From DASPKW01 sp038244055 (lineage in GTDB: Bacteria > Planctomycetota > Phycisphaerae > Tepidisphaerales > Tepidisphaeraceae): DNA of 7,138 nucleotides. Position numbers and translations under genes: made by a program. Below are positions 1-7,138 of this stretch, in pieces (the stretch's first letter is position 1; each line of letters opens with the position of its first letter). The DNA lies in NCBI GenBank assembly GCA_038244055.1, contig JBBRTW010000388.1, positions 1 to 7,138 of the forward strand, written 5' to 3'. The notes beneath the pieces were generated by a model, which searched no databases, was not told the origin of the DNA, and saw only the letters and a list, made by a program, of their open reading frames with translations.

Positions 1-664
1 CCCGTGCAGGCATTTTGCTTGCCCCTTCCCAATTCACAATCGCTTCCTTGGATGACAGAAGCTGGGCGGCGGAATCGTACAATTGATCCCGCACCAGCTT
101 TTTCAGGAGGATTTCATAGCGTCCGGCGTACGAGGCATTTTGGAACTCGGGGAATACCTTGAAATGCGGTTCCTCAACTCCCACCGGGCGGCGCGAGGCC
201 TCGCAGTCTTCGAGCAGCATCAGGTAGCCCACCCACGGTCTGGGGGACGGCTTGAACGCCCCTTCGCGAAATGCCTCGGCCAGATCGCTGGCGCTTCCGA
301 GCGCTTCTTCGCAGCGATTGTTGAAATTGTTTCCAAATGAGGGGCCAATCTGCGATTTCAGTTCCAGCACGCCCACCAGTTCATCGCCGACCTTAATAAT
401 CAAATCCCACTGTTTTTCCGCGCGAAACCACCCGGGAAGCTGAACGCGTCGATTTCGATAGACGCAGGCATCCGAAACCCCGGCCTTGCCCAACAAGGAG
501 CAGATCAGATCGACGAAGCCGTCCATCTGCTTCCCCCCGGTCACGGCACTGCGATCTCCGGCATCCTTGCGGCCGCTGTCGAACCCCTGCTTGAGGGTTT
601 GCTCGGAGCGCTTGTGCCAGAAAAAACGCACCGCCTTCCGCAAGGGTTTATCGAAGACGCTCAT
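1..664 (-). CDS. PaeR7I/XhoI-family type II restriction endonuclease, 3' end beyond window
   Basis: This open frame runs from an ATG at 664-662 to the window edge without a stop, giving 221 codons; PaeR7I and XhoI are about 245 residues, so roughly the last 25 are probably missing. The family cuts double-stranded DNA, and its characterised members recognise CTCGAG. The translation starts MSVFDKPLRKAVRFFW and carries KDAGDRSAVTGGKQMDGF (about 33-50), QWDLIIK (85-91), LELKSQ (100-105), FGNNFNNR (110-117), RPWVGYLMLLED and EPHFKVFPEF, all of which I recognise as conserved blocks of this family. D87 with E101-x-K103 fits a PD-(D/E)xK nuclease site, and no stop or frameshift is visible. The start overlaps the methyltransferase stop as ATGA, so translation is probably coupled; an AGAGG lies 4 nt upstream. 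Specificity for CTCGAG is inferred from the family only. The family call is firm; activity is unknown. Confidence 0.9.
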   Translation of the reverse strand, partial: MSVFDKPLRKAVRFFWHKRSEQTLKQGFDSGRKDAGDRSAVTGGKQMDGFVDLICSLLGKAGVSDACVYRNRRVQLPGWFRAEKQWDLIIKVGDELVGVLELKSQIGPSFGNNFNNRCEEALGSASDLAEAFREGAFKPSPRPWVGYLMLLEDCEASRRPVGVEEPHFKVFPEFQNASYAGRYEILLKKLVRDQLYDSAAQLLSSKEAIVNWEGASKMPAR

Positions 665-1461
665 AGCGCCTCTCGATGTTCGAGGACAACCTGGTAATAG
701 AGGTCGGCGATGAGCGTCTCCATCCTGTGGCGTGCCTGCTTGTAATAGGCGGTATCCACTTCGACGCCGACACTATTCCTACCCCACTTCGCCGCAGAGT
801 AGTTGGTCGTCGCGGTTCCCATGAAGGGATCGAGAACGGTATCTCCGACAAAGCTGAACATGCGAATCAACCGCTCGGCCAGCAATTCGGGATACGGGGC
901 GGGGTGCTTGGACGTGGACGCGCCGGTTACATCGCTCCAGATTTGCCGGAACCACAGCGAATAGTTTGGTGCGGACAACAGGCTCAGAAGGCGGGTCATT
1001 TTCGAGGGACTGCGGTAGCCGCCAGGCTTTCGTTGCATCAGGATGAACTCAATGTCGTTCTTGATGACAGCATTGGGTTCATAAGGCTTTCCGAGAAAGC
1101 CGCCGCCCGCGCCTTCGGCCTCATACTTGGCGTTGGCAATCTTATGCCAGAGGATCGGAGCGAGGTTGTCGAATCCGATGGCCTTGCAATTCTCCTGAAT
1201 CGTCGCATGTAACGGGACGACCGTATGGCGGCCGCCATTCTGCCTGCGCGATAAACAGACATCCCCGACAACGCAAACCAGACGTCCGCCGGGAACGAGG
1301 AGCCGATAGCATTGCTTCCAGACGATGCCGAGCGCCTTGGTGAAATGGCATGGAACGGCATCCACCGGCAACGATCGTGTGCCCTCCGGGCGAGGAGTCG
1401 GGCGGCTTCCGGGCATTGAGTCGGGCGGCTTCTGATTCGTTCCCCATTCATCATTCAACAT
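661..1461 (-). pseudogene. 5'-truncated DNA methyltransferase (N4-cytosine/N6-adenine, beta-class order)
   Basis: The open frame has 266 codons, but only residues from about 40 onward (base 1344 downward) look like a methyltransferase. Recognisable blocks are WKQCYRLLVPGGRL (48-61), VVGDVCLSRR (64-73), a central region with IKNDIEFILMQRKPGGYRSP, HPAPYP (186-191), and the SAM-binding motif I VLDPFMGTATT (209-219) followed by GVEVD. Motif I near the C-terminus means the catalytic (S/D/N)PPY motif belongs near the N-terminus, and none is present. Residues 1-39 are instead encoded by the repeats at 1345-1461; even the ATG at 1461 sits inside a heptamer unit. Only about 35 bases separate this start from the stop of the upstream gene, so the missing part is not nearby. 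Motif I has Ala where FxGxG usually has its second Gly. The gene overlaps the endonuclease by 4 bases, so it is the cognate modification gene. I infer that it is inactive. Confidence 0.8.
1387..1432. repeat. two tandem copies of a 23-bp direct repeat
   Basis: Units at 1387-1409 and 1410-1432 match at 20 of 23 positions. Both begin CGGGC and end with the identical 15-mer GAGTCGGGCGGCTTC; the three differences fall together between them (GAG versus ATT). They lie between the large haem-protein gene and the recognisable part of the methyltransferase, and are read through by the chimeric 5' end of that open frame. Two copies with no spacer are not a CRISPR array. The function is unknown. Confidence 0.8.
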
Positions 1462-1494
1462 TCATCCTTCATCCTTCTGCCTTCATCCTTCCCA
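1446..1494. repeat. degenerate heptanucleotide tandem repeat (seven units)
   Basis: Read on the plus strand, seven consecutive 7-base units follow the consensus (A/C)TTCATC, starting at 1446, 1453, 1460, 1467, 1474, 1481 and 1488. The first three begin with A and the last four with C. Deviations are a TCAAC end in unit 2, TCTGC in unit 5, and TCCCA in the last and weakest unit. The array begins 2 bases beyond the stop codon of the large haem-protein gene at 1497-1499. It resembles in kind the short tandemly repeated heptamers of cyanobacterial intergenic regions; I infer it is an intergenic repeat of this genome rather than coding DNA. Confidence 0.8.
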
Positions 1495-1496
1495 AA

Positions 1497-4400
1497 TCAC
1501 TTCTTCGGCGCTTCCTTCAACGACTCCAAATACGCCACCAAATCCGAGAACTCTTCGGGCTTCAGCGAAGTATGCAGCCCTTCCGGCATCAGCGACAGTT
1601 TCGAATGCTCGCGCTCCTTGATATCCATCTTCTTGATGACAATCTTCTGGGCCGCGGCGTCGAAGAGGGTGACTTCGGTATCAGTTTCGACTTTCAGGAC
1701 GCCGGATTGGGCATCGCCATCTTTCATGCGGATGATGGTTTGCTGGTAGCCATCGAGAATCTGCTTGGAGGGGTAGAGGACCGATTCGATGAGGAACTGG
1801 CGGTCGTACTTGGTGCCGACGCCGGTGAGAGAGGGGCCGATGTCGCCGCCTTCGGTGCCGACTTTGTGGCATTTGACGCAGGCCATGTTGGGGTTGTTGA
1901 AGACTTTCTTGCCTTCTTTGGCGTTGCCGGGGTGGGCCTTGGCGAAGGTTTCGAAGGCCTGGGGGGAGAGGGCTTTGGTATCGAATTTCCAGAGCTTGGT
2001 ATCGCGCTCCTTTTCGGGGATGAGCTTTTGATACGCGCCCTGCAGTTCGGTGATCGCTTGCGTGGGCAGGGGGTTGGTGTCGAGGCGGGCTTCGATGACG
2101 GTCAGAGCTTTTCGGCCGAGGGATTGGATGGCTTTGCGACAATTGCCGCGGACGGTGCCATCGGGGCTGGCTAAACCATCGAGCAGGGCATCGAGGGCCT
2201 TCATATCGGGCGTGGTGGAGAGGGCGCTCAGGGCTTCCTTGCTCATCTCGGCGTCTTTGTAGGCTACCAGCAGGGCATCGACGGCTTTGCGGTTCTTCAA
2301 AAGGCCCAGGCCGGCGGCGGCGGCTTTGCGCACCTGCAGGCGCGGGTCTTTGAGGGTGTCGGTGAGGACTTTCAGCGATGGATCGCCGGGGATGTTGCCG
2401 AGGGTGGTCGCGGCCGCGGAGGCGACCTGCGGGTCCTTGTTGGCGATGGCTTTCTGCAAGGCGGCGACGGCTTTGGCATCCTTGGTTTTGGAGAGGGCAT
2501 CGGTGACGGCGATGAGCGTCTCGGCCGGGAGTTTGGCGGCCAGCATCGCGCCCAGGGCGTCGATCATCTGCGGGGTGCCGATGGAGACGGCCAGGCTCAT
2601 GGCATCGAGGACCAGGTCGGCGTTGTTCTTGTCGGCCGCGTTGTTCAGGATGGAAGCGGCCAGCGTGGCGGCGGAGGGAGATTTGGCGGCCGCCAGGGCG
2701 CGGAGGACGGCCTTGCGGGTTTGGATGTCCTTGTCGGATTCGTAAATCTTGACGAGCAGATCGGCGGCGGCAGGGTCGGGGGCGACCTGCTGGGCGGCGA
2801 TGGCGGCGCTGCGAATGGAGGGATCGGTGTCTTCGAGGGATTTTTTCAGCGCGGCCTGCGCGGTGATGGTGCCGGTCCAATCGACATCGTGGGCGGGCGG
2901 GCCGCCGCGCTGGGGCTGGGTGGCCCACCACTTGCCGTTCCAGGGTTTGGGCTGGCGGGTGAGGGGGGCGAGGGCGGTGATGGCGGCGGCGCGGCCGGAG
3001 GCGGGGTTGGCGGAATCGGCGGCGTAGTTGGCCAGGCCTGAGACGAGGCCCGGATCGTAGGCATCGCGCATGGCGAAGGTCGCGCCCTGGACAATGCGCT
3101 TTTCCTGCGAGGAGAGGGCTTTGATGATCGAATCCCACGCGGCCGGCGCGGCTTTGGCGATGCGATTGAGCGCGGTGAACGAGGCGAAGCGGGCGAAGAG
3201 ATCGGATTCGGTCAGCTTGGAGACGAGGGCGGAAACGGCGGAGGGATCGCCGATGCGTCCCAGGGCGGTGGAGGCGCGTAAGCGCATGGCCGCATCGGAA
3301 TCGTCCAGCGCGGCGATAAGGGCCGGGCCAGCTTCTTTGGCGCGGCGCGTGCCCAGCTCGCGGGCGGCCTGCATTCGCACGGAAACCTCCTGGCTGGAAT
3401 CGGTGACCAGCGCGATGATCGCAGGCCGGGCGGGTTTGCCCTCATCGGTGCGGTCGAGAGTCCAGATGGCGGACCAGCGGGCGAAATCGGGTGCGGATTT
3501 GTCCTTCATCAAGGCAACGAGCGGGGCAACGGCTTCCGCGCCGCGCTCGCCGATGCGGCGCGATGCCACCAGGCGCACGCTCTGGGCCGGGTGCTTGAGG
3601 GCGGCGATCAGGTCGGCGGTGGTGGCGTCGAAGGTCTGGCCCATCGCGGCAGGGATGAACCAGGTGGGCTTGGGCTGGGCCAGCGACTTGCCGGTGTAGG
3701 TCAGCTTGAGGAGCCGGCCGGCATCGGTCTTGTTGTTCCAACCGTTGTAGTTCCAGTCGCAGATGTAGAAGGACATGCCATCGTTGCTGACGCACACGCC
3801 GAGCGGCCGGAAGGACTGGGTGCCGCCCTTGAGGAATTTGTCGTCGCGCTTGACGACGCGATAAGTTGCGCCGATGCGCTCGACGATGAAGCGTTCCAGC
3901 GCCTGCTTGCCCCATTCGCTGTGGAAGAGATTGCCGCGATACTCCGGCGGCAGGGCATCTTCATTATACGGCGTAGCGCCGCAGGGGGAGCCGCCGCCGT
4001 AATCTTCCATGGCCCAGAGGGTGTAGGGCTTGAAGGGGGCGATGAGCTGAGAGGGCTTGGCGATTTTGGCCTTTTCCTCATCGGTCTTGGCCTCCTTCAT
4101 TTTTTTGTCGTACTCGGCCCGGGCTTTGGTGACTTCTTCCTTGAGGGCCTTCCAGTGGGCCATGCCTTCGGCATCGTTTTCGGAGGCGCGGTAATCGTAG
4201 GGGTAGCCGTAGTAGCCGCCATCGACCAGGTGGGTGAAGCGCGTCCACCAGCCCAGGCCGTCATCGGTGTTGTCGTAGGTGAAGATTTCATCCTCGGCGT
4301 TCATGGACATGTCGAGGTGATTGCGCGTGCCGGAGACGTAGTTTTCAAAGTGAGTTCCATCGGGGCGGAAGCGGATGATGCCGCCGCCGCGGAGTTCGAC

Positions 4401-5087
4401 GGCCGATTTATCGATGTTGGAGACCAGGCCGTAGATGCCCTTGTCGCCGGTGGACATGTACATCCAGCCATCCATGCCGAGGCGGATTTGGGAGGGGATG
4501 TGGTCGTTGAGCGAGCCGCCGCCCCAAGTGGCGGGGTTGTCGGTGTCGTAGATGACGACCGGATTTTTGCCGACGCCGGTGGCCGGGTCATCGGTGAAAA
4601 CCGTGTACTTGGGGGAATGGTGGACGTGAACCTTGCCGTCGAGGTAGGCGATGCCGAAGACGGCGTAGAGTTTGTCGGCGAAGACGGTGGTGTGGCCATC
4701 GGGCCAGAGGCAGAGGATGCGGTCGCCCGGCTGATTGCCGGGGCCGAACTGGTCCATCGGATCCTCGGCCACGAGAATCCGGCCATCGGGCGTGGTGCAG
4801 ACGACGGAGGGGACGTGGATGTTGGGTTTTTCCTTGAGGACTTCAAGCTTCCACTCGGGGGAGGAAGGGGAGGGCGTGGGGAGCTTGGGCTCATCTTTAG
4901 GCTTGGGCTTGGGATCGGCGGCTTTAGGGTCGGCGGCCTTGGGATCGGCGGGTTTGGGATCAGGCTTGGTTTCTTTCGCCGGGGCAGGCTTGGGCGCATC
5001 GGCGGCGCTGGCGGGCAGAAAGCACATGCCGGCGAGTGAGATTGAGGCGACGAAAATGGCCGACCACCGGGAAGAAAGTGCGGGCAT
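1497..5087 (-). CDS. secreted PVC-type dehydrogenase: propeller, HEAT repeats and CxxCH haem domain
   Basis: The protein has 1196 residues. The ATG at 5087 is chosen because AGGAG lies 9 nt upstream and a signal peptide follows at once (R7, hydrophobic 10-25, ASA-A cleavage near 28/29); the frame stays open to an ATG at 5252, but those 55 residues look untranslated. A Pro/Lys/Asp-rich linker covers about 29-78. A sugar-dehydrogenase-like beta-propeller (Pirellula/Verrucomicrobium membrane-bound dehydrogenase type, as in TIGR02604) covers about 79-465, interrupted by a charged helical stretch near 311-344. HEAT repeats fill about 488-1000. The C-terminal haem domain (TIGR02603 type) has CVKCH at 1070-1074 and a likely axial Met in LMPEGL (M1167). 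I infer a periplasmic oxidoreductase passing electrons to a covalently bound haem c. The substrate is not evident. There is no transmembrane helix beyond the signal peptide. It appears to be transcribed alone. Confidence 0.93.
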   Translation of the reverse strand: MPALSSRWSAIFVASISLAGMCFLPASAADAPKPAPAKETKPDPKPADPKAADPKAADPKPKPKDEPKLPTPSPSSPEWKLEVLKEKPNIHVPSVVCTTPDGRILVAEDPMDQFGPGNQPGDRILCLWPDGHTTVFADKLYAVFGIAYLDGKVHVHHSPKYTVFTDDPATGVGKNPVVIYDTDNPATWGGGSLNDHIPSQIRLGMDGWMYMSTGDKGIYGLVSNIDKSAVELRGGGIIRFRPDGTHFENYVSGTRNHLDMSMNAEDEIFTYDNTDDGLGWWTRFTHLVDGGYYGYPYDYRASENDAEGMAHWKALKEEVTKARAEYDKKMKEAKTDEEKAKIAKPSQLIAPFKPYTLWAMEDYGGGSPCGATPYNEDALPPEYRGNLFHSEWGKQALERFIVERIGATYRVVKRDDKFLKGGTQSFRPLGVCVSNDGMSFYICDWNYNGWNNKTDAGRLLKLTYTGKSLAQPKPTWFIPAAMGQTFDATTADLIAALKHPAQSVRLVASRRIGERGAEAVAPLVALMKDKSAPDFARWSAIWTLDRTDEGKPARPAIIALVTDSSQEVSVRMQAARELGTRRAKEAGPALIAALDDSDAAMRLRASTALGRIGDPSAVSALVSKLTESDLFARFASFTALNRIAKAAPAAWDSIIKALSSQEKRIVQGATFAMRDAYDPGLVSGLANYAADSANPASGRAAAITALAPLTRQPKPWNGKWWATQPQRGGPPAHDVDWTGTITAQAALKKSLEDTDPSIRSAAIAAQQVAPDPAAADLLVKIYESDKDIQTRKAVLRALAAAKSPSAATLAASILNNAADKNNADLVLDAMSLAVSIGTPQMIDALGAMLAAKLPAETLIAVTDALSKTKDAKAVAALQKAIANKDPQVASAAATTLGNIPGDPSLKVLTDTLKDPRLQVRKAAAAGLGLLKNRKAVDALLVAYKDAEMSKEALSALSTTPDMKALDALLDGLASPDGTVRGNCRKAIQSLGRKALTVIEARLDTNPLPTQAITELQGAYQKLIPEKERDTKLWKFDTKALSPQAFETFAKAHPGNAKEGKKVFNNPNMACVKCHKVGTEGGDIGPSLTGVGTKYDRQFLIESVLYPSKQILDGYQQTIIRMKDGDAQSGVLKVETDTEVTLFDAAAQKIVIKKMDIKEREHSKLSLMPEGLHTSLKPEEFSDLVAYLESLKEAPKK
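4912..4956 (-). repeat. three imperfect 15-bp coding repeats in the linker
   Basis: Three adjacent 15-base units, at 4912-4926, 4927-4941 and 4942-4956, differ from each other by a few bases. They encode the ADPKA-type repetition in the linker just after the signal peptide of the large haem protein. The unit length is a multiple of three, so copy-number change would lengthen or shorten the linker in frame. A flexible tether between the export signal and the propeller is the likely role, by inference. Confidence 0.75.
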
Positions 5088-5096
5088 CGAAAGGCG

Positions 5097-5101
5097 CTCC
5101 T
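5097..5101 (-). promoter_or_regulatory. ribosome binding site for the large haem protein
   Basis: On the minus strand AGGAG is followed by 9 bases and then the ATG at 5087-5085. This site decides the start: it precedes the codon that begins a classical signal peptide, whereas the longer frame from 5252 would bury that peptide behind 55 unrelated residues. Confidence 0.75.
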
Positions 5102-5273
5102 GAATCGTGATGTTAGGAGTCCATGGTTGACATCTGCGAGGTGCGAAAGCGGCGCGCAGGAGGACCAGGACGGACAGAGGGTTTACCGCCTTGGGAAGGC
5201 ATTGTTGAGGATGGTCGATCGCGATGGACATGTCAGGCGCGAGGCCCGGCATGCCGGCGCTGGGGGCGGGGTC

Positions 5274-5939
5274 TCAGCCGGAGACCGCGGCCAGGGCCGG
5301 CGCGTTCTGCTCATCCTCATCGGTTTCCTTGCTTTCATCGTCAATGTGCTCTTTGAGGGGCACGAGAATCTTGATGATGTCGCTCAAGACGCGCACCTGC
5401 GACTGGGCGGCGTTGACGTTGACGATCTTTTCGGGCGGGTAATAAGCCAGCACCGGCTTGGTGTCGCGTTCGTAGATGTCGAAGCGCTTCTTGATCACCT
5501 CTTCAGAGGCATCATCCACGCGGTTTTCCTTCAGGGCACGCCGGCGCAGGCGCTCGTTCATCTTGGCCTGGTCGGCCATGAGGTGGATCACCTTGAGCAC
5601 ATCGATGGTGTCCTCGAGGAGCTGCGCCTGGTTGGCGTTGCGGGGCAGGCCGTCGAGGATGATGATCTCGGTCTCGGGGTGGAAGCCGTTGATCCACTCC
5701 ATGCCGCGGATGTACTGCTTCCAGATGTTGATCGTCAGTTCATCCGGGACCAGTCGGCCCTTGGATGAATATTCCCAGACGGTCCGGCCAATCTCGCTCT
5801 GCAAATCGAGCGAGCGGAAGATATCGCCCGTGGAGGAATGGAAGAACCCGGGGATTTCACCCAGGATCTTCCCCTGCGTGCCCTTGCCGCTGCCGGGCGC
5901 GCCGAAAAGGAGTATGGTTTTGTAGCGTTTTTTGGCCAT
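5274..5939 (-). CDS. adk: adenylate kinase-like nucleoside monophosphate kinase (short-lid form)
   Basis: The 221-residue cytosolic enzyme should catalyse ATP + AMP = 2 ADP, or the same with a related nucleotide. The P-loop GAPGSGKGT is at 13-21, the NMP-binding STGDIFR at 36-42, LDGLPRNANQ at 95-104 (usual form DGFPRT..Q), and the lid segment RALKENRVDD at 134-143, with KKRFDIYERD following at 150-159. The lid is short, as in AK1-type kinases, without the roughly 30-residue zinc-type lid of many bacterial Adk proteins. The last 25 residues are acidic, then Ala-rich, and look disordered. The start at 5939 puts MAKKRYKTILLFG directly before the P-loop; the ribosome site is weak (GGTGA, 8 nt upstream). 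It lies downstream of acs with its own probable promoter. Planctomycetes often carry more than one adenylate kinase, so this may not be the main housekeeping copy. Preference for AMP is inferred. Confidence 0.88.
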   Translation of the reverse strand: MAKKRYKTILLFGAPGSGKGTQGKILGEIPGFFHSSTGDIFRSLDLQSEIGRTVWEYSSKGRLVPDELTINIWKQYIRGMEWINGFHPETEIIILDGLPRNANQAQLLEDTIDVLKVIHLMADQAKMNERLRRRALKENRVDDASEEVIKKRFDIYERDTKPVLAYYPPEKIVNVNAAQSQVRVLSDIIKILVPLKEHIDDESKETDEDEQNAPALAAVSG

Positions 5940-5967
5940 CAGTTTTCACCGCCAGTCAGTTGCACAG

Positions 5968-5995
5968 ATTATGAACGCCCGGCGAAGTTGAGCAA
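5968..5995 (-). promoter_or_regulatory. candidate sigma-70 type promoter for the adenylate kinase gene
   Basis: On the minus strand, TTGCTC (5995-5990, 3 of 6 with the -35 consensus) and CATAAT (5973-5968, 5 of 6 with the -10 consensus) are separated by 16 bases. Transcription would start near 5960, leaving a leader of about 20 bases before the ATG at 5939. The -10 match and position are good, the -35 match is modest, and the DNA around it is otherwise GC-rich. Confidence 0.4.
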
Positions 5996-6107
5996 GCGGC
6001 GGAGAGGGCAAAAGCGGTGCGTTTTTGAGGGCGGCGGCCGCTTATGGGACGGTGCTGTGGCGAAATGACGCAGGCGCGGTTGAGGATGGGAGGTGTGCAA
6101 ACGATGG

Positions 6108-6123
6108 GGCGGGTCGAACCGCC
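6108..6123 (-). terminator. weak hairpin directly after acs
   Basis: GGCGG and CCGCC form a 5-bp GC stem around a 6-base loop, starting 1 base past the acs stop codon. On the transcribed strand there is no clear U-tract after it. It could slow or end acs transcription, but this is only a position-based suggestion. Confidence 0.2.
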
Positions 6124-6124
6124 A

Positions 6125-7138
<1,014 letters not shown>

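Noticed and set aside
676..1212. 178-codon open frame on the plus strand opposite the methyltransferase
   Set aside because: It lies wholly antisense to recognisable methyltransferase motifs and has no motif of its own.
1387..1494. Clustered repeats considered as a CRISPR array
   Set aside because: The 23-bp units have no spacers, and the heptamers are contiguous and degenerate; no cas gene is present.
1350..2174. 274-codon open frame on the plus strand across the repeats and the haem domain
   Set aside because: It is antisense to CVKCH-containing coding sequence, has a biased composition and no family resemblance.
3591..5039. 482-codon open frame on the plus strand, opposite the large haem protein
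   Set aside because: It is low-complexity (Gly, Val, Ala, Asp, Phe) with no recognisable motif, and mirrors the propeller and linker coding sequence on the other strand. High GC at third positions explains the lack of stops.
5088..5252. N-terminal extension of the large haem protein from an ATG at 5252
   Set aside because: The extension has no export signal or conserved block, and would place the real signal peptide in the interior. The AGGAG site before the ATG at 5087 supports the shorter form.
5246..5257. 12-base perfect palindrome CCGGCATGCCGG downstream of the adenylate kinase gene
   Set aside because: It would fold only into a 4-bp stem with a 4-base loop and has no U-tract, so it is too weak to call a terminator; short GC palindromes are common at this base composition.
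5994..6043. 7-base inverted repeat AAGCGGC / GCCGCTT around the upstream edge of the candidate promoter
   Set aside because: The arms are short, GC-rich and separated by 36 bases; chance is a sufficient explanation.

Overview
The window looks like a piece of a planctomycete chromosome, probably from the Gemmata-like branch. The strongest evidence is a 1196-residue secreted protein with a propeller-type dehydrogenase domain, a HEAT-repeat array and a C-terminal CxxCH haem domain, an architecture typical of Planctomycetota and Verrucomicrobiota. An adenylate kinase-like protein with a short lid, and degenerate heptamer repeats between genes, fit the same picture. The exact taxon is inference. 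Every gene I can support lies on the minus strand, so transcription runs from high to low coordinates. The many open frames on the plus strand are GC-driven shadows.

In order of transcription: (1) 7138-6125, the C-terminal 337 residues of acetyl-CoA synthetase (acs), cut by the window edge. (2) A 185-base gap with a weak hairpin after acs and a plausible sigma-70 type promoter for the next gene. (3) 5939-5274, a short-lid adenylate kinase-like enzyme. (4) A 186-base gap. (5) 5087-1497, the large secreted propeller/HEAT/cytochrome protein; its start is set by a signal peptide and an AGGAG site, 55 codons downstream of the longest open frame. (6) 1494-1345, a repeat-rich stretch with heptamer tandem repeats and a pair of 23-bp direct repeats. 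(7) 1461-661, a DNA methyltransferase missing its N-terminus. (8) 664-1, a PaeR7I/XhoI-family type II restriction endonuclease, overlapping the methyltransferase by ATGA and running off the window.

Acs makes acetyl-CoA with release of AMP and PPi, and an adenylate kinase would recycle that AMP, so the neighbours make metabolic sense together. The haem protein is probably a periplasmic oxidoreductase of unknown substrate. The most unusual part is the restriction-modification locus. The endonuclease keeps its catalytic residues in everything visible. The partner methyltransferase has lost the segment that should carry the catalytic (S/D/N)PPY motif, and repeat-derived sequence stands in its place. 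Either the endonuclease is silent or damaged outside the window, or another methyltransferase protects the genome, or the system is a decaying remnant.
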